Positions 47,117-55,926 of a DNA stretch of 64,000 nucleotides are shown here, one piece after another. Source of the stretch: Kosmotoga olearia TBF 19.5.1. GTDB taxonomy: Bacteria; Thermotogota; Thermotogae; Petrotogales; Kosmotogaceae. The position numbers were made by a program, and so were the translations under genes. The stretch's first letter is position 1, and the number at the start of each line of letters is the position of its first letter. The DNA is taken from contig NC_012785.1 in assembly GCF_000023325.1 (NCBI RefSeq), forward strand, positions 496,001 through 560,000, written 5' to 3'. Below the pieces are notes generated by a model. That model saw only the letters and a list, made by a program, of their open reading frames with translations, did not search any database and was not told where the DNA came from.

Positions 47117-48384
47117 AACAACACCTCCTTAATTTCCTCTGGAAAAATCCTACCTTCTTCTGTATCAGCAAATAATTTGAAAAATTCCTGGCTCCCTTTT
47201 TTGAGACAATCAGCAATCGCTTTATTCCCGTACTTTTTATCTATGATGTAACTCATATAATGCCCAAGTGCATAAAAGGGGCCGTTTGACCTCAAGCCGC
47301 GATTCAAAAACTTTTCTAGTTCATTGTATTTCTTCTGCTGAAAAATCGTATTGTACAAATCCTTGAAAAGTTCCACGCCTGCCTGAACATCGGATATATC
47401 TTCTACTGGAAAATCTCCCTTCTGAACATATGTTGCGGACCCCTCAAGAAATACGTAAGTAATCGCTTTATAAAGGGCATCCTTTCCTTTGTCCTTCAGA
47501 GGTTTTTCCAGCATTCTAAATTCTTTTCCTTTATTTCCTGGATAGAGGATAGCCTGAATTCTGTGAAAGGTTTCGTGTATTATTATGTCCAACAAAAAAT
47601 CATAGTTGTCCTTGATATGCTCAATGTTGATACCGCCATATTTTCCGGTAGCCCAACCTCTTATGGCCCACCCAACACTAAAAACAAAACGTTCCTGAAA
47701 TTCGAAATCTTCAGGAACATATTTTTCTATTCTCGCAGAAATACGTGCCTCTATATTGTCTTTGTTTTCCTCCAACTCGTTGAGAACCCTTTCGTAATCG
47801 TCCCTATTGCAGGCAATATCGGCAAAATCAAAGAAATTCCAGGGATTTAGCTGTTTCCAAATTTCATAGATAGATTCTTTGTTCGCTGCGAAGAATAGAA
47901 AATTAGCCAAAAATTCCGTTGTAAATTCAGGGCCTGGAACATAACCAAGGGAATTTCTGTGCTTAATCATCTCTGTAAAGATTTCCCCACCAGCGATTTC
48001 TCTGGCTTCCTCCAGGGTTGGATTTTCTTTAGCAAAATATTCTAATACTTCCCGAACCGCGTGTAGATCCAGAATGATTTTTATTCTCCCGCTGGATTTC
48101 ACATCTTTCGGAACGTAATTCCTGCCTAAAAAATCTACGGGGAATCCAGTGCCGGCTACTATTTTTCTTTGTTCATCTCTTATCTGTGAAAGATAAGAAA
48201 GAAGGTCAAGAAATTTATCAGGCGTATCCGGTATGGGTATTTGCTCCGGATTTTCAATGGGATCTGGAATAACTCCGTAAAACCCTCCGCCAAGTTCAGC
48301 CTGCTTTTGTTGAATCCGAAAAAGTTTCTTTATGCTTTCGAGCGTATCAAGTTGCTTAATCAAACCAGAAAAATCATTGGTCAC
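47113..48384 (-). CDS. HExxH protein, putative zinc peptidase B
   Basis: About 423 residues from a GTG at 48384 with AAGGGGGG upstream; the ATG at 48420 would add 12 residues and has no site. The zinc motif is IIHETFHRIQAIL (HETFH). Downstream FLEGSATYVQKGDF has a Glu that could be the third ligand, as in GEGxA-type gluzincins. No signal peptide, so probably cytoplasmic. Family not recognised. It forms an overlapping two-gene unit with the next HExxH gene, and with the flanking acetyltransferases a four-gene cassette. Confidence 0.65.
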   Translation of the reverse strand: MTNDFSGLIKQLDTLESIKKLFRIQQKQAELGGGFYGVIPDPIENPEQIPIPDTPDKFLDLLSYLSQIRDEQRKIVAGTGFPVDFLGRNYVPKDVKSSGRIKIILDLHAVREVLEYFAKENPTLEEAREIAGGEIFTEMIKHRNSLGYVPGPEFTTEFLANFLFFAANKESIYEIWKQLNPWNFFDFADIACNRDDYERVLNELEENKDNIEARISARIEKYVPEDFEFQERFVFSVGWAIRGWATGKYGGINIEHIKDNYDFLLDIIIHETFHRIQAILYPGNKGKEFRMLEKPLKDKGKDALYKAITYVFLEGSATYVQKGDFPVEDISDVQAGVELFKDLYNTIFQQKKYNELEKFLNRGLRSNGPFYALGHYMSYIIDKKYGNKAIADCLKKGSQEFFKLFADTEEGRIFPEEIKEVLL

Positions 48385-48437
48385 TGAATTCCCCCCCTTT
48401 TCAACTACAACAAAAATCATATTGAATCTCTCTCATA

Positions 48438-49610
48438 TCAAAATGGCTCCAAATTGAACGTTGTAACTTTAGGCATGTCCTGCCCTCTATAACCTTCAAA
48501 AACCTGTACCCTACCGGCTTCTATCATTTCTTTGAAATTGGTAAACCCGGATATTACCGAAGAGAGACAACTTATATCACATTCTATATCGGGAGACTTT
48601 GTTGTTCTTGATATTCTCAAGAAACCTCCCTCTGCCTTGATTTCAAAGTTTCCGGTGTTCTCTTCAGAGAATTTGTCGTTGACTGAAACAATTAGTGGTT
48701 CCAGTTCAAAATCAACAGACAATCCATCCAGCTTTTCCACGGAGACTATCCTTATCATTCCTGCATTGCCAATTTTTTCTTCTGAAGGTTGATCGGAGAG
48801 ATAAGGCCAGAGAAGAAAATCTTCCGGAAGGACCATCCTGAGTTTTGTAACTTGCAGAGATAATCTCTTCAGATAATTCAGCATTGTTTCTTTGGTTTCG
48901 TTGTCGTTGTAAATGAAGTCTTTCACGGTTACAATAGATTCAAACATTGCCTCGCCACTTGAAAGGTAGAGTGCCATCATTCCGACTATTTTGCCATCTC
49001 TTTCGAACTTCACGACGCCATTAGCTGCTTCATTGTTGGAAAGCTCAAGATGCCTTTTCCAGTGATGGTCATCCCTCAAAGCCAGGTTGTATTCTTTCCT
49101 CGCGTGCTCGTTGTAAAACTCTTTACAGACTTCATCTGGAAATTTCAGATACTCCGCGGTAATTGAAGGATTTTCCTTTGCTATTAATGAGCCTGGACTA
49201 AGAAGAACAAGCTTCTTCCTGAAGAACAACTCCCAGCCATATTTTCGGTAAAAACTGACATTGAATGGATACAACATGGATACAACCATACCTTTAGCGC
49301 GCATCGTTTCAATAGATTTTTCAAGCATAAAACGAATTGTTCCCTTCCCTCTGTAATCAGGCCTTGAACAGACCAAACCGATTCCTCCCATAGGAATCAT
49401 TGAGTTTCGGAAACGTATTTGAAAAGGATATAGCAAATAAGCTGCAACAAGCTTATTAGAATCATAGACGCCGTATATCTCTGTTCCGCTGGACAAACCA
49501 GTGTCTATAAATCTCTTAATAAGCTCTTGCTCTGTTCTTTTTACCGCGAAGGAAAAAAATGCCATTTCCATCAGGGCTTCCACATCATCACTTTTCCGGT
49601 ATTCGTACAT
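48438..49610 (-). CDS. Eis-like GNAT acetyltransferase, copy 2
   Basis: A 390-residue paralogue of the gene at 44544-45716. It keeps the acetyl-CoA loop RPDYRGKGTIRFM and the full C-terminal region almost unchanged. The first about 80 residues differ at many positions (for example FSFAVKRTEQELIKRFIDTG here). A GAGGGATAAA segment precedes the ATG. The same 45-bp upstream sequence, including four TTGTNNG heptads (49632-49659), is found at both loci. The two enzymes could differ in substrate because the N-terminal GNAT domain is where they diverge. Confidence 0.85.
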   Translation of the reverse strand: MYEYRKSDDVEALMEMAFFSFAVKRTEQELIKRFIDTGLSSGTEIYGVYDSNKLVAAYLLYPFQIRFRNSMIPMGGIGLVCSRPDYRGKGTIRFMLEKSIETMRAKGMVVSMLYPFNVSFYRKYGWELFFRKKLVLLSPGSLIAKENPSITAEYLKFPDEVCKEFYNEHARKEYNLALRDDHHWKRHLELSNNEAANGVVKFERDGKIVGMMALYLSSGEAMFESIVTVKDFIYNDNETKETMLNYLKRLSLQVTKLRMVLPEDFLLWPYLSDQPSEEKIGNAGMIRIVSVEKLDGLSVDFELEPLIVSVNDKFSEENTGNFEIKAEGGFLRISRTTKSPDIECDISCLSSVISGFTNFKEMIEAGRVQVFEGYRGQDMPKVTTFNLEPF

Positions 49611-50276
49611 TTTATCCCTCCTCGAAAATCGTTGTGGGTTGTGCGTTGTAGGTTGTACGTTTCCAAATCCTTACCTTAAACCTGATCTTCAAAATACTTA
49701 GCCGCACGGAGTTGCGCAGAGCCGTAGTGAAGCCACGCATGGCCTGGGCACAACAGCCCAGCATAGCAGCTATGAAGCAGCATGCAGCCTCTCAAGCGTC
49801 GTTCCGTCAACTGACAGCGTTGCAAACCTCAACCTCGTGAGCGTCAGCCTCAGCAAGCCTCCAGAGCGTAGCTTCATGCGTCTAAATCTTTTTCCAACTC
49901 CAGAGGAGTTCGCACCCCCAGCGCAGCTGGGCATACCCCCGGCGTTAGCCGGGCTTACCTGGCAGAAAGGCCACCCATACCACTTTGGTTCTTTCGATGC
50001 GCGAAGAGCATGCGCGCCATGCTGACTGCGTCAGGACTAGCACACTTTGTGTGGACTTGCGCTCCTTCGTCGCGGCTGTGCGGCTCTTCGAGCCGGACTA
50101 AAGCATGTTCTAATCCGCCGCAGGCGCGTGTCAACTGCGAAGCAGTTCGTACCAACTCCGAAGGAGTTCGAAACACTGGCGAAGCCAGTCGTAACCACGC
50201 GAAGCGTGCTTACCAGCTGACAGTCTCGGTAAGCGCCAGGAGCGTAGCTCCACGCATCAATCACTTTCGTTAATTC
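49611..50276. repeat. Intergenic repeat mosaic (no gene)
   Basis: Heptads at 49632-49659, an inverted AGCTGACAG-type block (about 49790-49870), mini-palindromes near 49905-49960 (cccagc-gca-gctggg; cccggc-gtta-gccggg), a unique part, a second array (50133-50208) and an AGCTGACAG tail to 50260. The tail is shared with 53060-53122, downstream of the intact MFS gene, so it belongs to the duplicated segment. Confidence 0.75.
50133..50208 (+). repeat. Mini-palindrome array, four units, period 21 bp
   Basis: Starts at 50133 (aactgc-gaa-gcagtt), 50154 (aactcc-gaa-ggagtt), 50175 (actggc-gaa-gccagt) and 50196 (cacgc-gaa-gcgtg). A cgcc-gca-ggcg unit precedes at about 50116. All loops are GAA or GCA. 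The linkers are cgtgtc, cgtacc, cgaaac, cgtaac and cttacc. Confidence 0.92.
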
Positions 50277-51532
50277 TCAAGCATAACTTGCTTCTCCACT
50301 TATTACATTAAGTTTTCCTGTTACAACGAAGGCAACAGACACCGCAAGGCTTAAAGATAACGCCGTCAACACAAGATAGTGTGCTGGTACATGATCAACC
50401 AGGAATCCATACGTTGCTGTTCCTAGTGGTAAGACGAGTCGCGACATCACTGCAAGCACTGAAAATACTCGTGAACGAACTTTTGTGGGAATCGCCTTCT
50501 GGAAAAAAACCCTTATCGGTGTACCCACAAAGGCGTTCAATAACCCTGTTGCTATTAAAGGAAGGGCAATGGCAACGAAATACAACCATGTAACCCCTCC
50601 AAAGAATTTCACTCCCCAGGGGAAGATCAAAATATTAAAGATATATACTGGTACCATTTGACCAAATAGTCCGAACTTAAAAAGCCTACCAGGATTTCGT
50701 TTCGCAAAAAATGAGGCAATCAACAGATTACCGATGAGATTCCCAATAATCCAGCATGAGTTTAGGATACCATATTGTTGACTGTTAAATCTGACAACTG
50801 TTCTCGCAAAATAAGGAAATACAACTATAAATGAGGGAATAAAAAGAAAATCGACTATCATGAGAAATATCATTACCGTAAACACATCTGACCTTACTTT
50901 CAAAAACGCAAACCCATCTTTGAGATCCTCAAAGAACTGCTCAACGGACATTTTCTTTCTTTCTGTTGTCTGCTTATACTGGATGAAGATCTCGCTGATC
51001 CCGGATACTACAAATGACGTAGCATTCAATATAAGAACAACGCCTATCCCAAGTGGATAAAGAACGCCTCCCATTGCTGGGCCTACGATATAACTTAAAT
51101 TGTTTATAGCACCGAGTATTGAATTTGCTCTCGTAAGTGCTCTTTAGGAACAATGTCCGGAAGCATTGCACTGGTAGCCGGACCAAAGAAGGTATCCATG
51201 ATTGCCATCGCAAATTGCGAAATGTAAATAACAGGAAGTGTGAGCATATTCCTGTACGCCAAAAAAGCGAGAAAAAATATCAGTGCTCCGCGGGCAAAAT
51301 CCATATAAATCATGATAGCCTTTCTGTTAAATCTATCGCCAACCACACCGGCTATTGGTGCCAGAATAATCACTGGAAGCATCGACATAATCAAGAATGT
51401 CCCCATCATCGTTCCGGAACCTGTGATATCAAGAATATAAAGCGAAAGAGCGAGTGACTGTATCCCACTTCCTATTAAAGACACAAGTCTACCCATTGCA
51501 TACAGCCAGAAATTTCTTAAACTACTTTTCAC
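50277..51532 (-). pseudogene. MFS transporter disrupted by a one-base deletion
   Basis: Two frames (51104-51532 and 50277-51074) together match the intact MFS protein at 53123-54379 over its whole length. The N-terminal part reads SLRNFWLYAMGRLVSLIGSG and breaks after PDIVPKEHL. Aligning the DNA, the intact gene has GAAAATCTTACAAGAGC where this copy has GAGCACTTACGAGAGC, one base short near 51137-51145, and the correct reading (LTRANSILG) resumes in the other frame. The downstream frame starts again at GGVLYPLGIGVVL. A functional full-length exporter is unlikely, unless ribosomes shift. Confidence 0.88.
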
Positions 51533-52058
51533 ACTATCACTCCTTTACAAAAAAACCGTTGTAGGTTGTACGTTGTAGGTTGTGCGTAAAAATCGAGAAC
51601 CGAGAACCGAGAGTCCGAGAAGGCTGCTTCGCAGCGGACACGAATCCTTTTGGGATTGATCCGAACTCTTTCAGAGTTGTCACGAACTCCTTCGGAGTTG
51701 ACCCGAACTGCTGCGCAGTTGATGTGCGCCTGCGGCGGAAAGCAGCTACGCTGCTGAAGTGCTTGACTACGTCTTGAAAGCTTCAGACACTGTCATTCGT
51801 TAGAAGTCAACGGATACCTGTCATTCTGGAGATGTTTAATCCAGAATCTTAATCCGCCACTGTCATTCTGGAAATCTTCTATCCAGAATCTGTGCCTCTT
51901 AACTACGAGATCCTGAATCAAGTTCAGGATGACCGACCTTATTTTCGAAACGTGTTTAATGATTTTCGTTCTTTTGGTTCTATCCGCCGAAGGCGCTTGT
52001 CAACCGCGAAGAAGTTTTCACCCACTCCGGAGGAGTGCTTGCCCCTGACGAAGTCAGG
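51533..52058. repeat. Intergenic repeat mosaic left of the group II intron
   Basis: Heptads ttgtagg, ttgtacg, ttgtagg, ttgtgcg (51559-51586), GAACCGAG heptads (about 51597-51620), a five-unit array (51622-51726), three hairpins of the CATTCTGG/CCAGAATC and CATCCTGAA/TTCAGGAT type (about 51813-51935), and palindromes at 52002, 52023 and 52044 forming the left half of the array split by the intron. Confidence 0.8.
51622..51737 (-). repeat. Mini-palindrome array, six units, period 21 bp
   Basis: Starts at 51622, 51643, 51664, 51685, 51706 and about 51727. Plus-strand units: gctgc-ttc-gcagc, aatcct-ttt-gggatt, aactct-ttc-agagtt, aactcc-ttc-ggagtt, aactgc-tgc-gcagtt, cgcc-tgc-ggcg. The linkers are gacacg, gatccg, gtcacg, gacccg, gatgtg. 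Minus-strand loops are gaa, aaa, gaa, gaa, gca, gca. Confidence 0.92.
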
Positions 52059-52825
52059 ATCGAGTAGGAGGGGGGAATCCCCCCGTCCTCTCACAGAACC
52101 GTGCGTACGGGCCAACGTACACGGCTCATGGATTGAGTATCGGATTCTCCGACGGTGGTTAAGTGCCATCATACTACCTCCGCATGGCCTTCAGAATAAG
52201 TCGCATATAACAGAATCGGTTTCTTCTTCCACACAGGCATCGGTTTTCTACCCCTTTCGAGGAATATGCCCAACCCTATAATGGATTACTTGCCTGCCCC
52301 AGCCATTTCAGACCACCGTCGGCATTTCAGCCTCCGTTACGGGCTCCTGTTATATTCGCTTCCCTTTGTGCCATTTCCTCAACCCTTCCCCCCTTCGCAA
52401 GTAACAGACCCTTTCGGTTCCTGTTACCCCCATCGCTCAAGGCGATAGTCCCTTCTCCTTTCAGAGAGGTTCAACACTACTACGGGTTCATCTGCCATCC
52501 TCCTCCGCTTCACCGGTCCTTGGCTCTCCCCTTGTTCCGGCTTACCCATCTTGGGACGAGTGAGGACTTCCCCGGGTAAGACATACAGCTTTCATCCGAA
52601 TCCTGCCATCCCAACCTGTAGAGTTGGAGCTCGGGCTTACCCATTCACGGCAAGGTTACCCACTCTACCGGCCAACACTGGTTCACTTTCGTTCAGTTCC
52701 GGATTTTGCCTTAGGCTTCCTTCAGATTCACCGTTACCAGTGACACCCTTGCCCTCAGCTAATGCTTATTTCGCTCCCCGCATTCGGGACTTTCACCCTA
52801 TAGTTGTATGTCATGCCGGGCACAC
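52059..52825 (-). mobile_element. ORF-less group II intron (767 nt)
   Basis: Read on the minus strand it begins GTGTGCCCGGCATG and has GGGTGAAAGTCCC shortly after, the conserved start of domain I. Domain V is at 52095-52127 (GAGCCGTG ... CACGGTTC with a CG bulge). Domain VI follows (GGGGGG-att-CCCCCC, then TCCTACTC with a bulged A), and the end is CGAT, an AY terminus. No reverse-transcriptase frame is present; apparent frames across it are accidental, so splicing or mobility would need a maturase in trans. It lies between linker and palindrome of a 21-bp array, and its removal restores the period exactly, confirming both ends. CTTACC (complement of 52575-52580) is a candidate EBS1 for the exon AGTAAG. 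Confidence 0.9.
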
Positions 52826-53122
52826 CTTACTCCCGGCATAGCCGGGCTTACCCACGCGCAGCGTGCTTACCAGCCGCATAGCGGACCTCTCGGTTCTCGG
52901 ACTCTCGGACTCTCGATTCTTACCAGGAGTTCGTGACAACCGCTTGCGGTTCGTGTCTCTTAACCAACTAACTGCGTCTGCAAACCTCTTGTTTTTCCCC
53001 ACTCCAAAGGAGTGCTTACCCCCAGCGTAGTTGGGCTTACCCACGCGAAGCGTGCTTACCAGCTGACAGCCTCGGCAAACCTTCGGGGCGTAGCTCCGCG
53101 CATCAATCAGCTTTATTGATTC
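52826..53122. repeat. Repeat mosaic right of the group II intron
   Basis: Resumes the split array with linker cttact (52826-52831), cccggc-ata-gccggg (52832-52846), cttacc and cacgc-gca-gcgtg (52853-52865). Then come CTCGG heptads (about 52884-52918), more units near 52925-52955 and 53003-53055 (cactcc-aaa-ggagtg, cccagc-gta-gttggg, cacgc-gaa-gcgtg), and an AGCTGACAG tail also found after the broken MFS gene. Confidence 0.82.
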
Positions 53123-54379
53123 TCAAGCGCAACTTGTCTCTTTTCGCAAAATGTTCAGCTTTCCAGCCATAAGGAAAGGAATAGTCGCTATAACAGTCAT
53201 AATCAGTGCTATTAAGACAAGGTAGTGGACCGGCATATGGTCAACCAAAAATCCGTACAATGCCGTTCCTAAAGGCACGATAAGCTGTGACATTACCGAA
53301 AGCACCGAGAAGACACGCGAACGTACATCCGTAGGGATTGTCTTCTGGAAAAAAACGCTCAAAGGTGTATTTACAAACGCATTTAACATTCCTGTTGACA
53401 TGAAAACAATGGCAAGCGTCCCGAGATACAGCCACGTAGCTCCTCCGAAAAATTTTGCACCCCACGGAAACATCAGAATATTGATGATAAAAAATGTGAT
53501 AATTTGACCAAAAAGTCCAATATCAAAAAGTTTTCCAGGTTTACTTTTTGAAAGGAACGAAGCAATCAATAGATTCCCTATAAGGCTACCCACAACTCCG
53601 CTTGACCTGAAAATACCAAACTGCTGACTACTGAAGCCCATCACTGTCCTCACAAAGTACGGAATTGCAATTACAAGTACAGGTGTCAGGAGAAAATTTG
53701 TTATCATAGCAAACAGCATTACCGTGGATATGTCCGACCTTTCTTTCAAAAAGGCAAAACCACCTTTGAGATCTTCAAAGAATTGTCCAGCAGACATTTT
53801 CTTTTTTTCCGTCGTTTGTCTGTAATGAATAAATATTTCGCTGATTCCGGATACTATAAACGACGCAGCATTTATTATGAACACTATTCCTATTCCCAAC
53901 GGATAGAGAACCCCACCCATTGCAGGACCTACGATATAGCTAATACTGTTTATTGCTCCTAGTATCGAATTAGCTCTTGTAAGATTTTCCTCGGGCACAA
54001 TATCTGGAAGCATTGCACTGGTAGCCGGATCAAAGAAAGTATCCATGATGGACATTATAAGTTGTGAAATATATATAATACTGAGAGACAATGTGCCTCT
54101 GTACGCCATAAAAGCCAAAAGGAATATCAAAACACCACGAGCGAAATCCATATAGACCATGATGGCCTTCCTGTTAAACCTGTCACCAATAACACCAGCG
54201 ATGGGTGCAAATACGACCCTTGGAATCATCGACATTACCAGGAATGTACCCATCATCGTTCCGGAACCCGTGAGATCAAGAACATAAAGTGAAAGTGCGA
54301 GCGACTGTATCCCGCTTCCTATTAACGATACAAGCCTACCCATTGCATACAACCAAAAATTTCTCAAAGGATTTTTCAC
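53123..54379 (-). CDS. MFS transporter (intact paralogue)
   Basis: A 418-residue membrane exporter with about 12 hydrophobic segments. The N-terminal FWLYAMGRLVSLIGSGIQSLALSLYVLDLTGSG and IAGVIGDRFNRKAIMVYMDF (the loop 2-3 motif GD-x2-NRK) are typical of the MFS_3/enterobactin-exporter-like and macrolide-efflux-like group. TRANSILGAINSISYIVGPAMGGVLY matches the family mid-region. A GGGGTGATGG site precedes the ATG. A second copy of this gene at 50277-51532 has a frameshift, so this is the working copy. Substrate unknown; drug or siderophore export are usual for the group. Confidence 0.88.
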   Translation of the reverse strand: MKNPLRNFWLYAMGRLVSLIGSGIQSLALSLYVLDLTGSGTMMGTFLVMSMIPRVVFAPIAGVIGDRFNRKAIMVYMDFARGVLIFLLAFMAYRGTLSLSIIYISQLIMSIMDTFFDPATSAMLPDIVPEENLTRANSILGAINSISYIVGPAMGGVLYPLGIGIVFIINAASFIVSGISEIFIHYRQTTEKKKMSAGQFFEDLKGGFAFLKERSDISTVMLFAMITNFLLTPVLVIAIPYFVRTVMGFSSQQFGIFRSSGVVGSLIGNLLIASFLSKSKPGKLFDIGLFGQIITFFIINILMFPWGAKFFGGATWLYLGTLAIVFMSTGMLNAFVNTPLSVFFQKTIPTDVRSRVFSVLSVMSQLIVPLGTALYGFLVDHMPVHYLVLIALIMTVIATIPFLMAGKLNILRKETSCA

Positions 54380-54630
54380 ACCATCACCCCTCGAAAAACA
54401 TTTCTATTATGTGTTTGAATATTATCACATTTATTGTTATGTTTTCAAGTGGGTATTCAAAATTTTTGAACTTTATCAGTGAATAATTATAATTTTTATT
54501 CTCAAAATTAGATAAATGAGTAGACACAAAAACTTGCGGAAGTTGTCTTTTTTAAAGGAGTACATAAATTCGAGGTAATTTTAGAAACAACCTGAACAAA
54601 GCAAAGGATCGAAATTATATCAATCTTAAT
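54380..54630. other. AT-rich intergenic DNA before the insertion sequence
   Basis: About 250 bp with no frame and none of the dispersed repeats. It should hold the promoter of the MFS gene. Its last 9 bp, AATCTTAAT (54622-54630), are the left target duplication of the insertion sequence. Confidence 0.55.
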
Positions 54631-55700
54631 TAGGGTGTCTCAAAAATCAGTAACAGCCAATAATATCAGCCACCTTTCTGTGAGGACGGCTGTTCAAGAT
54701 ATTGAACATAACACAAAGATTGTATGCCAATATGGCCAAACCCAATACCGCATCATAATTCCTGTTTCTCACATACCAAATGTATTCCAGATTGAAATAT
54801 TCTTGTAGAATGTTAATCGTTCTCTCTATCTCCCAACGGTTTTTATACTTCTCCGCATATATTTGCCTCAATTGAATGCCCAGCCAACGAGCCTGACACT
54901 GTTTTTCCAGTGATACACCTTTCCTTTTGTTTGTGTCTATTACTGGTATCATGCTACTACAATCGAATATATAACGGTATATCTGTTGCGAATCATATGC
55001 GCTGTCTGCGAGGAAATACTTATATCCCTGGCCAGAATCTATTTGTGCCTTTGCCACCGTCGAATCGTGTACAGCTGCTGGCGTTGTCATCCAATCTTGA
55101 ATCAATAGGTTCTGTGCATCCAAACTCATATGTACCTTTCTTCCGTATTCCCAGCCTTTTGTCGTCTTTGTCCAACTGGATTGGGGGTCTTTGTATTTCC
55201 CTGTCCTTCTTCGTCTTTGTGCTGTATGGGTTTTACAAGTCTTGGTCACGAAAGGAATCCACCACCAACTCAATCCTTTCAAGTCCTTCTATATCCAAAA
55301 AGAGGTTTACAACATCTTTGTTTATCCTGTGAAGAGGCAATTCTCTTACTCTCCTGGATATAGTCTGGAATGGTGGTATGTTTTTCAAGTCCAAGAGTTC
55401 CATGTATTTGGGATTCTTTTCTAAAAAGTTCTTTGCCCCACGATATGAGACATCGCATAGCTTCAATAAAATGGAAAGTTTCAAGATGCTCTTGTCAGAA
55501 TAAGCCTTTCTTCTACCTCTGCCTTGTTTGTTAACGAAGTTAGAAGGCAAAAGCTTGTCTAACTGCTCAATAATCTTTACAATATCGCTTTTTGTGAGTT
55601 CTTGTGGTACCATTTATTTGGGCCTCCTTTCTTGTTTTGGGCTATTTCAATGGTACCACCATTGGAACTTGGGAGGCCCGCTTTTTTTCGTGACACCCTA
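54631..55700 (-). mobile_element. DDE insertion sequence with 9-bp target duplication
   Basis: 1070 bp. Terminal inverted repeats begin TAGGGTGTC on both sides (54631-54639 and, inverted, 55692-55700), with looser similarity further in. AATCTTAAT flanks it directly on left (54622-54630) and right (55701-55709), a clean target duplication that shows recent insertion. A 9-bp duplication is known for IS903-like members of the IS5 family and some IS4-like groups. It contains one transposase gene broken into two frames. Confidence 0.92.
54647..55613 (-). pseudogene. DDE transposase in two frames (frameshift)
   Basis: The N-terminal frame (55233-55613) holds KLSILLKLCDVSYRGAKNFL and ends shortly after IELVVDSF, which includes the first catalytic Asp. 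The C-terminal frame (54647-55282) carries YKYFLADSAYDSQQIY (second Asp) and RWEIERTINILQEYF (catalytic Glu). The sense of the protein passes from one frame to the other at GATTCCTTTCGTGACC, where one base must be skipped. That is either a one-base insertion or, less likely, a programmed +1 shift. The rest of the protein appears normal for IS4/IS5-type enzymes. Confidence 0.85.
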
Positions 55701-55926
55701 AATCTTAATATTAAACATTTTTACATATTTATCTGTAATATCTCGTGCACGCATTTATTTTTTTAAACTATTGTCGGCGTTACCAATATTTCATGATTCG
55801 CGACACGTTTTTTCTTATAAAAGAACCTAACCTGAAAAAATAAAGAAAACTTTTCTGTGTTAAAGTGAAGATGAAAAAACAAAAAGATATAAGTACCATA
55901 TCCCAACCAAAAGGGAGGTAAAAAGC
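55701..55926. other. Intergenic region before gldA
   Basis: 226 bp of AT-rich sequence after the right target duplication. No frame and no dispersed repeat. AAAAGGGAGG at about 55910-55919 is the ribosome site of the dehydrogenase. Confidence 0.5.

Noticed and set aside
49741-50273. Several short frames on both strands between the acetyltransferase and the broken MFS gene
   Set aside because: They translate the mini-hairpin and AGCTGACAG repeats, have no ribosome sites and vary with repeat content.
52266-52841. Plus-strand reading frames over the intron (for example one ending in a CHAGHTLLPA-like tail)
   Set aside because: They run antisense across conserved group II intron RNA domains; such frames are frequent annotation artefacts on these introns and lack ribosome sites.
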